A stretch of DNA of 35,688 nt, taken from Bacillota bacterium. GTDB lineage: Bacteria; Bacillota; Clostridia; Tissierellales; Sedimentibacteraceae. The stretch spans positions 1 through 35,688 of the forward strand of contig JAEZGU010000284.1 of NCBI GenBank assembly GCA_023416855.1, read 5' to 3'. This document shows positions 8,285-17,292 of this stretch, piece by piece (position 1 is the stretch's first letter; each line of letters begins with the position of its first letter). A program made the position numbers and the translations under genes. The notes beneath the pieces were generated by a model. That model was not told where the DNA came from. It saw only the letters and a list, made by a program, of their open reading frames with translations, and did not search any database.

Positions 8285-9541
8285 TTAGTTAACTCTTTTA
8301 ATTTTAGCTCCAAGATTCATAAATTTATTTTCTATATGCTCATACCCTCTGTCTATATGATGTATATTTGTTATCTCTGTCAAACCTTCTGCAATTAATC
8401 CCGCAATAATCAAAGCAGCTCCAGCTCTAAGGTCTGTAGCTTGTACCACCGTTCCCTTTAGTTTGTCAGTTCCTATTATATTAGCTTGCTTCTTAGTAAA
8501 TTGTATGTTTGCGCCCATTCTATTTATCTCATTTACATACTTAAATCTATCCTCCGATACCCCTTCAACAACAGTACTTTCACCTTTTATAGTTGACAAT
8601 AAAACTGTCATAGGTTGCTGAAGATCTGTAGGAAATCCAGGGTATGGCAATGTTTGAATGTTAACAGGATTTAGCTCATGATCATAAAAAACTCTAATAG
8701 AATCTCCATACTCTTCTATTCCTAAACCCATTTCTTTTAGCTTTGCTGTAATTGGTTCAAGATGCTTAGGTATAATATCATCAATAATGATATCTCCCTT
8801 TGTTGCTGCTGCAGCAATCATATATGTTCCTGCTTCTATCTGATCAGGTATAACTCTATATGTGCATCCATTAAGTTCTTTTACACCGTTTATTCTGATT
8901 ACATCAGTTCCGGCACCTTTTATATCGGCACCCATTGAATTTAAAAAATTCGCTGTATCAACAATATGTGGTTCTTTTGCTGCATTTTCAATTGTTGTTT
9001 TACCTTCTGCATATACAGCTGCAAGCATTATATTAATTGTTGCTCCAACGCTTACTTTATCCAAATATATTTTGTTTCCTACTAATTTTTCTGCATATAC
9101 ATTTACTCTTCCATCAGGTGTTATGTCCACAGTTGCCCCTAATGCTTCAAAGCCTTTTATATGTTGATCAATTGGTCTTTCTCCAATATCGCATCCTCCC
9201 GGAAGTAGTGAAGAGCTACTTTTAAACCTTCCTAACCCCGCTCCAAGTAAATAATATGATGCCCTCATTTTTTTTGATAAACCATTTTTTAAATAGCATC
9301 CATCTACATTTGTAGAATCTACATACACTGTAGAATCATCTATGTATTTTGCTTCTGCTCCTAATTCTTGTAAAATTTCTATAAAAACATTAACATCTTC
9401 TATGTTTGGTACGTTCTGAATAGTGCATTTACCCGGACATAATAATGTGGCAGGAATAATTGCAACTGCCGCATTTTTAAATCCACCAATATTTACTTTG
9501 CCTTTTAGCTTTGCTCCACCTTCTATAACGAATTTTGACAT
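8285..9541 (-). CDS. murA: UDP-N-acetylglucosamine 1-carboxyvinyltransferase
   Basis: It transfers enolpyruvate from PEP to UDP-GlcNAc, the first committed step of peptidoglycan synthesis and the target of fosfomycin; cytoplasmic. The frame can be opened to 9601, but GAGGAA lies 8 bases before the ATG at 9541, and the protein then begins MSKFVIEGG at the family's usual length (418 residues). The catalytic cysteine is present in GGCDIGERPID (about residue 117), so the enzyme should be fosfomycin-sensitive in principle. GGFKNAA holds the conserved Lys-Asn pair, and the EPT repeats end with RAGAALIIAGL and RGYEHIENK. It lies downstream of the wal operon with its own candidate promoter and precedes the transglutaminase-like gene. 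Firmicutes often have two murA paralogues; which one this is cannot be decided here. Confidence 0.96.
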   Translation of the reverse strand: MSKFVIEGGAKLKGKVNIGGFKNAAVAIIPATLLCPGKCTIQNVPNIEDVNVFIEILQELGAEAKYIDDSTVYVDSTNVDGCYLKNGLSKKMRASYYLLGAGLGRFKSSSSLLPGGCDIGERPIDQHIKGFEALGATVDITPDGRVNVYAEKLVGNKIYLDKVSVGATINIMLAAVYAEGKTTIENAAKEPHIVDTANFLNSMGADIKGAGTDVIRINGVKELNGCTYRVIPDQIEAGTYMIAAAATKGDIIIDDIIPKHLEPITAKLKEMGLGIEEYGDSIRVFYDHELNPVNIQTLPYPGFPTDLQQPMTVLLSTIKGESTVVEGVSEDRFKYVNEINRMGANIQFTKKQANIIGTDKLKGTVVQATDLRAGAALIIAGLIAEGLTEITNIHHIDRGYEHIENKFMNLGAKIKRVN

Positions 9542-9633
9542 ATATAATTCCTCAATTCTATGTTTATTTATGTTGTGTGCATCCCTTATTTGGAATGACA
9601 TTATAATTAATGCAATAAGTATTTAATCATATA

Positions 9634-9662
9634 ATAATATAATATTAGGGCATTTTTTTCAA
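9634..9662 (-). promoter_or_regulatory. candidate promoter of murA
   Basis: On the - strand TTGAAA (9662-9657) is followed after 17 bases by TATTAT (9639-9634), between the yycI stop and the murA ATG. No terminator hairpin is visible after yycI, so read-through from the wal operon into murA also seems likely. Confidence 0.45.
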
Positions 9663-9668
9663 TACAAA

Positions 9669-10511
9669 TTAATCATAAGTTCCGGGGGTGATTAAATGTT
9701 TTTGAGTGCCGTCACTAAAAATAACTTTCCACGTAGGATAAGAATTTATTCCCCAAACAACTTTCCAATTCTCATCTTCTATACTATAATATGACATATC
9801 TATCCTAACAATTTCCTTATTGTTTATATCATCAAAAGATAACAGTTTTAATAAGTTCTCTACAGCTGTAAATGTATTAACTTTATCACCTATTTCTTTT
9901 ATTGCGATTATTTTTTGTGTTTCAAATTTATAAACACCATTTTTATCAATGTAAAACTTCATATAAGAATTATCTACGCTTATATCATTATAATATCTTG
10001 TATAAACTACTATACCAGAATCATCCGTGAAATTTTTGTAATTTTCAATAAACCCTGATTCATCGATATTTTTGCTTTTTAAGAAATTGTTTATTACATC
10101 ACTAATTTTTAAATCTTCTGCTATTTTACCTTCTGCCTTTTCTCTTAAAGTGTAAACTAATTTTTTTCCTTCTATTATTTCAAGAATTTCCCCATTTTCA
10201 TTGCTATATTTATAAATATCTTCTATAGGCTCTATTCCTTCACCTAAATATTTCTCCAATAATTTCTTATCTATGTTCAAAATTCTGTATTCTGTATCCA
10301 ATATAGGTAATGTATACATTTCATTAGGTAAATCACATTTAATTGTAATGTTTTTTTCTTTTAAAATATTTTCAACATCTTCAATGAATTGTATATCAGA
10401 CATTACATTATATTCTTCGGAAAAAATGTCATTAAATGAATATGAAAAAAGAAATATATTTAAAATAATAAATGAAACTATGAAAATTGTATTTGATTTG
10501 TTCCAATCCAC
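9669..10511 (-). CDS. yycI: two-component system regulatory protein YycI
   Basis: This 280-residue protein has the characteristic MDWNKSNTIFI start and one N-terminal membrane segment (about residues 7-26), followed by an extracytoplasmic domain. In Bacillus, YycI works with YycH at the membrane to control WalK activity; sign and detail vary between species. Sequence conservation in this family is low, so the call rests on the N-terminal pattern, length and position immediately after walR-walK-yycH, 16 bases downstream of yycH. It is the last gene of the wal operon here; the usual next gene, yycJ/walJ (metallo-beta-lactamase fold), is absent. Confidence 0.85.
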   Translation of the reverse strand: MDWNKSNTIFIVSFIILNIFLFSYSFNDIFSEEYNVMSDIQFIEDVENILKEKNITIKCDLPNEMYTLPILDTEYRILNIDKKLLEKYLGEGIEPIEDIYKYSNENGEILEIIEGKKLVYTLREKAEGKIAEDLKISDVINNFLKSKNIDESGFIENYKNFTDDSGIVVYTRYYNDISVDNSYMKFYIDKNGVYKFETQKIIAIKEIGDKVNTFTAVENLLKLLSFDDINNKEIVRIDMSYYSIEDENWKVVWGINSYPTWKVIFSDGTQKHLITPGTYD

Positions 10512-10527
10512 TTAAATCACTTCCTCA

Positions 10528-11916
10528 TTACCATTCTTCTATTAAGCTACCTGTTATAGCATTAAATATAAATGTTTTATCTTTTATTTCAATTACCCAT
10601 ACAACTCTTAATACCTGTTCTCTTGAAATTCTGGATAAATCAAAGTATCCTAAATATATATTACTTATATCCTTTATCATATCTTCCTTTAAAGGTTTAA
10701 GCTCCGGAATTTGATCCTGTGCTTCATTATGGGGTAATTTATTATCTAAGTTTCTATTAATAACATCAATAGCCGGCATTATTTCAATTTCATTCATCTG
10801 GCTTATTTGAGATTCATTAATATTTCTTATATACCTTTTGTATGAAACTACTTGATCCCCAACTGCATCTATTTGTAATGCTGCATTCGCTCTTACCTTA
10901 CTGAAAAGAATAGGGCGATTTTTTATTTTATAAGAAAATGTATATCTGTAACCGTGGTTACCGTCATGTTCTATACTTTGTACATTGCTTAAATAAACGT
11001 CTTTCGGAAATCCCATAAATCCTTCTGTAAATCCAACCGCAGCCACAAAGCTTTCATACACATCTGATGTGTTATCTAATTCTAACGTTGCATCATAAAA
11101 GTCCAATAGCCCTTCTTCTGTTATCCTCAATACTTTTTGTGTTCTGTACATATACGAAATATTACCGCTTACTTCAACCGATTTTCTAACATAGTCATAA
11201 TTCTTTTTAAAATATCCTTTTGCGATTTTATTAATGGCTTCTGTATCGAACACATCAAGCTCTGACCTAACAAATATAGGGTTCAAAGCAGTATTTTCTA
11301 AGGGTATTGGAACCTGTATAGTTTCGTTACCTATTTTCTGATAATAAGCAAACTTTGTTGCGTTTTTAAAATCATATTGTTTTACAATGTTAATCAATTC
11401 TGTAGTATCTATTTTGCTGCTTCTAATTTGAATAGTATTTTCACCATTATATATATATATCAAATTTGCATTTTCTAAATCTATAATCACATTCTTTATA
11501 TTCTTAATTGTATCAGTAATATTTCTGTTGCTAATATTCATTTTTCCTGTAAAAATTCCAACAGGTATGCTGTCAGCAAAATCAAATTTCAAATACTGTG
11601 TAGGAAATGCAGCTGTTAAAGAAATTTGCGCATTATTATAATCGGCAAATACGTCACTTATAACTTGCATTGCCTTGCCCCACATATTTAATTCATCAGA
11701 GTAAGTTACTGTATAGTGCTCTTCATGATTGATAACACTTTTTACAGGTCTTATGACGTTCCAAATTTGAATGATGGCACTTTTATCATCATTTTCTTCT
11801 GCTGATGATTCATATTTTAAAAAGTCAGGTAATTTAAGCCATACATTACTACTTAAATATACACAGCATATTACCATTACAGCTAATACAATATTTTTAA
11901 TTTTACCATGTTTCAT
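10528..11916 (-). CDS. yycH: two-component system activity regulator YycH
   Basis: This 462-residue protein has a single N-terminal membrane anchor (about residues 7-27) and a large extracytoplasmic part, as in YycH. With YycI it forms a membrane complex that modulates the WalK kinase. Evidence is the topology, the length, C-terminal features such as RVVWVIEIKDKTFIFNAITG (a PepSY/YycH-type closing strand) and the fixed operon order walK-yycH-yycI. Spacing to walK is 16 bases. Individual residues are poorly conserved in this family, so no active-site claim is possible. Confidence 0.87.
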   Translation of the reverse strand: MKHGKIKNIVLAVMVICCVYLSSNVWLKLPDFLKYESSAEENDDKSAIIQIWNVIRPVKSVINHEEHYTVTYSDELNMWGKAMQVISDVFADYNNAQISLTAAFPTQYLKFDFADSIPVGIFTGKMNISNRNITDTIKNIKNVIIDLENANLIYIYNGENTIQIRSSKIDTTELINIVKQYDFKNATKFAYYQKIGNETIQVPIPLENTALNPIFVRSELDVFDTEAINKIAKGYFKKNYDYVRKSVEVSGNISYMYRTQKVLRITEEGLLDFYDATLELDNTSDVYESFVAAVGFTEGFMGFPKDVYLSNVQSIEHDGNHGYRYTFSYKIKNRPILFSKVRANAALQIDAVGDQVVSYKRYIRNINESQISQMNEIEIMPAIDVINRNLDNKLPHNEAQDQIPELKPLKEDMIKDISNIYLGYFDLSRISREQVLRVVWVIEIKDKTFIFNAITGSLIEEW

Positions 11917-11932
11917 GAACTATCCCCTTTTT

Positions 11933-13717
11933 TTAAATTAACTCAGGAATTGTTATGATAATTTCAGTTCCTATTTTTAATTCACCATTAATGGTGATAG
12001 TACTATCATGTGCTTCAGCTATTTGTTGTGCAATTGATAGTCCAAGTCCTGTTCCGCCTAACTCACGGCTTCTTGCTTTGTCTACTCGATAGAATCTTTC
12101 AAATACCCTTGCTTGATCTTCTTTAGGTATTCCTATTCCATCATCTTTAATACTTATATAAACCTTATTAAGTTTTTTGTATGCACTTAACCATACATTT
12201 CCACCTTCAGGTGTATATTTAATGGCATTCCCTGCTATGTTTAAAATTACTTGTTCAAATCCATCTCTATCAAAGCAAATATTCATTTCTTCAGGCAGGT
12301 CTAAATGTATATCTATATTTTTATATTTCGCTTGTATCTGAAGCTTTTTACTTATATCTTCGATTGTTGATGTTACATTTATTTTATCTTTTTTCCATTT
12401 AGTCTGTTCATAATCCATTCGTGATAATTTCAGTAAGTCACTAACTAATCGGGACATACGGTCACTTTCAGAATTTATAACTGTCAAAAAGTCCTCTGCC
12501 AATTGTCTTTCTTGAAGAGCACCTTCAAGCAATGTTTCTGTGTAGCTCTTTATAGTTGTTATAGGCGTCTTTAGCTCATGAGATACATTGGCAACAAATT
12601 CTCTTTGAAGCTTATCAATTTTATATTGTTCAGTTATGTTTTTAAATACAATAATAACGCCGCCTATTTTATTCTGATTGTTCATAAACGGTGCATAATC
12701 TATATTATATGTTTCTCCATTTTGTTCTAAAATTTCGGTGCCGTGATATTTTTTTGCTTTTAAGTTTGATAAAAGTAATTTATTATCTACATTTTTAACA
12801 ACATCGTCATACTTTTCTTCTTCACTTTTCAATGACAAAAGTTGTTTAGCTACAGGATTTGAATGTATTATGTTTCCGTCTATACCCACAGTTAATATTC
12901 CATCTGCCATATACTTAAATGTAGTTTCTAACTTGCTTTTTTCCTGCTCTAAATTAGACATTGACAGCTTCAGTTCATCTATTAAAAAGTTAAACATATT
13001 ACCTAACTGTCCAATTTCATCATTAGATTTGACACTTACCTTTTGCTCAAAGTCTCCCTTTGACATTTCTTCTGCTTTTAGTGTTAATTCTTTAATTGGT
13101 TTAGTTATACCAGATGACAATATCATCCCTAAAAAAACAGTTAATACCAAAGCAATAATAGTTGCTTGTGTCATTATTTGTTTGGATTGGTCTACTGTCT
13201 CATAAATATGTTCTATATTATTAACTAAATAAATAAATCCTTTTATGTTACCGTCAGAATATACTGGAAATGACATATGGTACAAGCTTGGATTATCATT
13301 GCCGTTATATTGGTCCGGAGGGGCCATATGTTCAGAATTTCCATCAAAAGACTTAGTTAATACATAATTGTTTATTTGATTTGTATTAAAAGCACTTTGC
13401 TCGATTGTATCCTGTACGCTACTTGCAATAATTGTCTTTTTGTCATCATTTAGAATAACGTAGACATATTCATTGTATCCAACCTGAAAGCTGTTTATAT
13501 TTTGTTGAATTTTTTCTCTGTTTTCGTTCCAGTTGTTAGCTTTGATTGAACTTGATGTATCTATAATTGTTTTAATTCTCATGCTCATATTTTTTGTGTT
13601 CATATCAAGTTGTATTCGCTCAAGCTGACTTACTATATAGATTCCTACTACTGACATAGCAAGAAATACAAGCAAAAAATAAATTAAAATCAATCTCCAT
13701 CTAATACTTTTAAACAT
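11933..13717 (-). CDS. walK: cell-wall sensor histidine kinase WalK
   Basis: This 594-residue membrane kinase has, in order: TM1 (about 7-29), an extracytoplasmic sensor domain of about 150 residues, TM2 (about 185-205), a HAMP linker, a PAS domain (about 262-370, 'TFKYMADGILTVG'), HisKA and HATPase_c. The phosphorylated histidine is in VANVSHELKTPITT. The ATP-binding boxes NIAGNAIKYTPEG, DDGIGIP, FERFYRVDKA and GGTGLGLSI are intact. It phosphorylates WalR, the regulator of peptidoglycan remodelling genes. The gene order walR-walK-yycH-yycI fixes the identity. It starts 12 bases after walR. Confidence 0.95.
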   Translation of the reverse strand: MFKSIRWRLILIYFLLVFLAMSVVGIYIVSQLERIQLDMNTKNMSMRIKTIIDTSSSIKANNWNENREKIQQNINSFQVGYNEYVYVILNDDKKTIIASSVQDTIEQSAFNTNQINNYVLTKSFDGNSEHMAPPDQYNGNDNPSLYHMSFPVYSDGNIKGFIYLVNNIEHIYETVDQSKQIMTQATIIALVLTVFLGMILSSGITKPIKELTLKAEEMSKGDFEQKVSVKSNDEIGQLGNMFNFLIDELKLSMSNLEQEKSKLETTFKYMADGILTVGIDGNIIHSNPVAKQLLSLKSEEEKYDDVVKNVDNKLLLSNLKAKKYHGTEILEQNGETYNIDYAPFMNNQNKIGGVIIVFKNITEQYKIDKLQREFVANVSHELKTPITTIKSYTETLLEGALQERQLAEDFLTVINSESDRMSRLVSDLLKLSRMDYEQTKWKKDKINVTSTIEDISKKLQIQAKYKNIDIHLDLPEEMNICFDRDGFEQVILNIAGNAIKYTPEGGNVWLSAYKKLNKVYISIKDDGIGIPKEDQARVFERFYRVDKARSRELGGTGLGLSIAQQIAEAHDSTITINGELKIGTEIIITIPELI

Positions 13718-13729
13718 AATATCTCCCTG

Positions 13730-14413
13730 TTATCTGCTCTTAAAATAGTATCCTGTTCCTCTTTTTGTGATTATATATTTATCGTCATCTGTTTCTATTT
13801 TTTCTCTCAATCTTCTAACCGTTACATCTACTGTCCTTAAATCACCAAACTCGTATCCCCAAACTTCTTTTAAAAGATGTTCTCTGTTAAACACTCTGTC
13901 AGAGTTCATAAACAAATACTTCAAAAGATCAAACTCTCTATTTGTTAAATCTACTATTTGATTATCCTTACTAACCTCATAAGTGTTCATATCTATTTTC
14001 AAATTACCTACTTCGATTATTTTTGATTTCATTTCTTCATTAACATTTGAAAGTTTAACTCTTCGAAGATTTGCTTTTACTCTTGCAATTAATTCCTTAT
14101 TGCTGAAAGGTTTACATATATAATCATCAGCCCCTAATTCAAGTCCTGTAATTTTATCATTTTCTTCTTCTTTTGCTGTAAGCATGATTACAGGCATAAC
14201 AAATTCCATTCTGATTTCTTTCAAAACGTCAAAGCCATTTTTCTTAGGAAGCATTATATCAAGTATTATTAACTCGGGATTCGTTTTATGAACCATTTTA
14301 ATTGCTTCGTCTCCATCATATGCAGTATTAACTTCATATCCTTCTTTTTGAAGATTGTATTTAATTATCTCCGCTATTGGTCTTTCATCGTCTACTACTA
14401 ATATTTTAGGCAT
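13730..14413 (-). CDS. walR: DNA-binding response regulator WalR
   Basis: This 227-residue OmpR-family regulator has a receiver domain with the acidic pair DDE (residues 8-10), the phospho-accepting Asp in LIILDIMLP (about 53) and the Lys in CKPFSN. The C-terminal winged helix ends in RGTGYYFKSR. It controls cell-wall hydrolase and related genes together with WalK, usually as an essential system in low-GC Gram-positives. It is the first gene of the operon; AAGGAGGAAAT precedes the ATG, and an extended -10 promoter lies in the divergent intergenic region shared with the protease gene. Confidence 0.96.
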   Translation of the reverse strand: MPKILVVDDERPIAEIIKYNLQKEGYEVNTAYDGDEAIKMVHKTNPELIILDIMLPKKNGFDVLKEIRMEFVMPVIMLTAKEEENDKITGLELGADDYICKPFSNKELIARVKANLRRVKLSNVNEEMKSKIIEVGNLKIDMNTYEVSKDNQIVDLTNREFDLLKYLFMNSDRVFNREHLLKEVWGYEFGDLRTVDVTVRRLREKIETDDDKYIITKRGTGYYFKSR

Positions 14414-14445
14414 ATTTCCTCCTTATTACGACAGTTCTCCAAATT

Positions 14446-14454
14446 ATTATACCA
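14446..14454 (-). promoter_or_regulatory. extended -10 promoter of the wal operon
   Basis: On the - strand the region reads TGGTATAAT (TGn-TATAAT extended -10), about 32 bases before the walR ATG. The upstream -35 region is poor, which is common for extended -10 promoters. I found no clear promoter facing the protease on the + strand in this 106-base gap. Confidence 0.6.
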
Positions 14455-14519
14455 TGTTTTTAAAAAATGAACACCATCTTTAATTAAAAGCATAAATTAA
14501 TTTAAGGTAGGTGAATTAA

Positions 14520-15680
14520 ATGAGAAATTATATCGATTATAATAAACTGTGTCCTACTATTAAAGGACAGATACGCTCAAACAATAATAATATTATACCG
14601 ATAATCGTAAGCTATAAAAACAACAAAGTTATGAAAGAAGGAAAAATTTCTTCTTTATCAAATAAATTAAGATATAATCTGCCAATAATTAATGGATGTT
14701 CATGTGAAATGTGCATGAGCTCAATATTAGAGCTAACTGCTGATGATGATGTTGAATTTATCAGCTATGATGCTAAAGTATTTGCAGTTATGGATTTAGC
14801 AAGGGAAGCAGTAGGAGCTAATTTAATTACAAATACAGGTTATACAGGTAAAAATGTAACTGTTGCAATTATTGACACAGGTATATCTCCCCATGCAGAT
14901 TTAATTTATCCAACAAATAGAATAGTAGGTTTTAAGGATTTTGTAAATGGTGAGACAAAAGCTTATGATGATAACGGTCACGGCACTCATTGTGCCGGTA
15001 TATTAGCAGGTAACGGATATTCATCCAAAGGAAAATACAAGGGTATCGCACCTGAAGCAAATATTTTAGCTATTAAAGTATTAGATGAAGTTGGTAACGG
15101 TAATACATCAGATATATTAGAAACTGTTCAATTCATTATTGACAGCAAGGAGGTTTACAATACAAGAATTATAAACTTTTCTTTAGGTGCCATCGCTCAA
15201 TATAGAGAGAGGAGAGATCCTTTAGTAAAAGCTGCTAATCATGCAATTGATAATGGGTTTATAGTAATAGCAGCCGTTGGTAACAGCGGTCCCATGAGAA
15301 ATACAATTTTATCACCTGCTACTTCAAGAAATGTTATTTCAGTAGGTGCATTAGATGACAGAAAATCTGACAAAGAAAAGATTGCTGAGTTTTCAAGCAG
15401 AGGACCAACTATTGATAGAATCAGAAAACCTGACTTAATTGCACCGGGGGTAAACATTACATCATTGTCTAACACTAACTTAAACGGCTACACAACATTA
15501 AGCGGCACATCCATGTCGGCACCTATGGTTTCCGGAGCAGCAGCGCTATTATTAAATGAAAATCCTAATTACAGCCATTTTGATATAAAAAGAAAGTTAG
15601 TAAGTGCATGTTCAAGAATTAAAGCATCCGCCTATGAACAAGGGGCAGGTGTTTTAGATATAAGTAGAATTTTCTCATAA
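14520..15680 (+). CDS. S8 family (subtilisin-like) serine protease, no signal peptide
   Basis: This 386-residue subtilase has a complete catalytic triad: Asp in IIDTGISPH (about 119), His in NGHGTHCAG (about 157), Ser in SGTSMSAP (about 330), plus the oxyanion Asn in AAVGNSG. The N-terminal 90 residues could be a short propeptide-like region, but there is no signal peptide or membrane anchor. That suggests an intracellular protease of the AprX/ISP type or export by another route. The start is set by AAGGTAGGTG at 14504-14513, 6 bases before ATG. It diverges from walR. In Bacillus a different protease gene, htrA, ends the wal locus, so the adjacency is suggestive, but a functional link is inference. 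Confidence 0.93.
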   Translation: MRNYIDYNKLCPTIKGQIRSNNNNIIPIIVSYKNNKVMKEGKISSLSNKLRYNLPIINGCSCEMCMSSILELTADDDVEFISYDAKVFAVMDLAREAVGANLITNTGYTGKNVTVAIIDTGISPHADLIYPTNRIVGFKDFVNGETKAYDDNGHGTHCAGILAGNGYSSKGKYKGIAPEANILAIKVLDEVGNGNTSDILETVQFIIDSKEVYNTRIINFSLGAIAQYRERRDPLVKAANHAIDNGFIVIAAVGNSGPMRNTILSPATSRNVISVGALDDRKSDKEKIAEFSSRGPTIDRIRKPDLIAPGVNITSLSNTNLNGYTTLSGTSMSAPMVSGAAALLLNENPNYSHFDIKRKLVSACSRIKASAYEQGAGVLDISRIFS

Positions 15681-15707
15681 AAATAGGGAACATTACGTTC
15701 CCTGTTT
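15681..15707. terminator. bidirectional terminator between the S8 protease and GGDEF genes
   Basis: AAATAGGGAAC (15681-15691) pairs with GTTCCCTGTTT (15697-15707), with one G-T pair and a 5-base loop. On the - strand the stem is followed by a U-rich tract ending near 15678, so it probably terminates the convergent GGDEF gene best. It begins immediately after the protease stop codon. Confidence 0.7.
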
Positions 15708-16595
15708 CTATGATAAAACTATACCTTTTCCTAATGATTGGGCTTTTTTTAATAGCCTTTCCGATCTTTCTATAAATTCTTCTACAGTTTCTCCTTCATA
15801 CTCAACTATTGATACGCAAACACTTAGTTTGCTTTCATAATTTAAGCTATAGTTTTTTATTTCCATTTTTATTTTTTCCATCATAACTTTAGCTATGTCT
15901 AAATCAACATTGTTTAAAATTATAATAAACTTATCGTTTCCATATCTTCCTACAACATCTATTTTACGAGCATTAGCGCTTAATATTTTAGCAACATCCT
16001 GAAGCATATAATCTGCATTATGCATTCCAAATAATAGATTGATTTTCTTAAAATCATCTATGTCCATTGTTATAATACAGAAGTTTACTCCTTCCTCCTT
16101 ATAGCTGATTACACTATTTTTTATGCATTCATTTATAAATTGGAAATTGTACAGCTTAGTCAATGGATCAACATTGGCTCTTGATTTTAATTCGTTTTCT
16201 AAAAATTTTATTTCTCTATTCTTCTCCAACAATGTTTTTTTCATTTGTTTTTGCTCGGTTATATCCTGCATAGCTAAATAAAATGTGTCTTCTTCAAAAC
16301 CAAATACACTAAATCTAACATATTTTTCGAAACCTGCAACATATTGTTCTATGATTTTATGGTCACTGGTCATTGCTGCTTCACTTAATATTTGAGGCCA
16401 GTTAAACACGGAATAATCTATTTCTGGATAAACCTCGGTCATGGCTTTATTGAGAATTTCTTCAACCGGCTTTCCCGTTATGGCTTCAGATTGCTTGTTT
16501 GCATAAATTGCTACAATATCTATTTTGCCTGAATTTTTTCTTACAATTTTACATTGCACTATTCCATCTGATATATAATCCGCAAACGCCTTCAT
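15708..16595 (-). CDS. PAS-GGDEF domain protein with degenerate GGDEF motif
   Basis: This 295-residue soluble protein has an N-terminal PAS domain (about 5-115, 'ANKQSEAITGKP' and 'DITEQKQ'), a short coiled coil (about 117-140) and a C-terminal GGDEF domain (from NVDPLTKLYN). The signature is not GGDEF but GNDKF (in GRYGNDKF, about residue 218). The metal/catalytic glutamate is replaced by lysine, so diguanylate cyclase activity is doubtful. The upstream MDIDDFKKIN site is kept. It may be an allosteric or protein-binding relative (inference). The gene follows recX by 9 bases; its AGGGGG ribosome binding site overlaps the recX stop codon, so the two are translationally linked. Confidence 0.9.
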   Translation of the reverse strand: MKAFADYISDGIVQCKIVRKNSGKIDIVAIYANKQSEAITGKPVEEILNKAMTEVYPEIDYSVFNWPQILSEAAMTSDHKIIEQYVAGFEKYVRFSVFGFEEDTFYLAMQDITEQKQMKKTLLEKNREIKFLENELKSRANVDPLTKLYNFQFINECIKNSVISYKEEGVNFCIITMDIDDFKKINLLFGMHNADYMLQDVAKILSANARKIDVVGRYGNDKFIIILNNVDLDIAKVMMEKIKMEIKNYSLNYESKLSVCVSIVEYEGETVEEFIERSERLLKKAQSLGKGIVLS

Positions 16596-16604
16596 AATAG
16601 CCCC

Positions 16605-17231
16605 CTATAATTGTAATATTTTTTGAACAACCTTTTTTACTGTTTCGTAGTCAAAGCCCCTGTAAATTAAATAATTCGACAATTTACTACCAATTTTCAG
16701 GGTGTCTTCTTCCTTTATTGATTTTATTTTTTTAGTTGCTAATTGGTAAGCTCTTTCAAATTCCTCCTCATCTGAAATTTCATTTAACTTACTATCCATT
16801 ATTTCTTTTTCTATTCCCTTTTCATATAACTCTTGCACTATTCTTCGTTTTCCATATTTAGCACTGTTAAGCCTTGTATTCACTAAAGCTTCGCAGTAAT
16901 ATTTATCATCCAAATATCTATGATTTTTTAATTTTTCTATTGCTCTATCAATAAGTTCATGGTCATAACCTTTATCAAGCATTTTATCTTTAAGCTGCTT
17001 TTCGCTTTTTAAACTCCTTGATAAAACTGTTAATCCATAATTATAAACATTGTTTTCTTCTTCTGATTTTAATATATCTTCAATAAATTCGTCACTTAAC
17101 TCCATATTCTTTGTCAAAGAATATTTTATCATTATATTTAAATCAATCCCAAAACTAAAACAATCATCTAAGTATACGTTTACTCTATCTTTATTTTTCT
17201 TTTGATATTCTATTTTTGTTATCTTTTTCAT
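16605..17231 (-). CDS. recX: regulatory protein RecX
   Basis: RecX modulates RecA filaments in the cytoplasm. With the ATG at 17231 the protein is 208 residues and begins MKKITKIEYQ; GAGGTATTT precedes this start. A longer frame to 17309 would begin inside the terminator of the upstream gene and before the promoter, so it is rejected. The all-helical three-repeat RecX fold shows in LSRSLKSEKQLKDKMLDKGY, the LKNHRYLDDKYY repeat and KYGKRRIVQELYEKGI. It is co-transcribed with the PAS-GGDEF gene; recA is not in the window. Confidence 0.9.
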   Translation of the reverse strand: MKKITKIEYQKKNKDRVNVYLDDCFSFGIDLNIMIKYSLTKNMELSDEFIEDILKSEEENNVYNYGLTVLSRSLKSEKQLKDKMLDKGYDHELIDRAIEKLKNHRYLDDKYYCEALVNTRLNSAKYGKRRIVQELYEKGIEKEIMDSKLNEISDEEEFERAYQLATKKIKSIKEEDTLKIGSKLSNYLIYRGFDYETVKKVVQKILQL

Positions 17232-17256
17232 AAATACCTCGATAAGTATATTCATA

Positions 17257-17285
17257 ATATTATCATAAAAATCGATATTTAGCAA
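17257..17285 (-). promoter_or_regulatory. candidate promoter of recX
   Basis: On the - strand TTGCTA (17285-17280) and TAATAT (17262-17257) are separated by 17 bases. The element lies between the thioesterase terminator and the recX ATG, leaving a leader of about 20 bases that contains the GAGGT ribosome binding site. No SOS box is visible here. Confidence 0.5.
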
Positions 17286-17292
17286 CTTTTGT

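Noticed and set aside
9542..9601. 20-residue N-terminal extension of murA
   Set aside because: GAGGAA precedes the ATG at 9541, and the normal MurA start MSKFVIEGG lies there.
15689..15700. GAAC-ATTAC-GTTC resembling a LexA box
   Set aside because: The spacer is 5 rather than 4 bases, and the site lies at the 3' ends of two convergent genes as the stem of a terminator.
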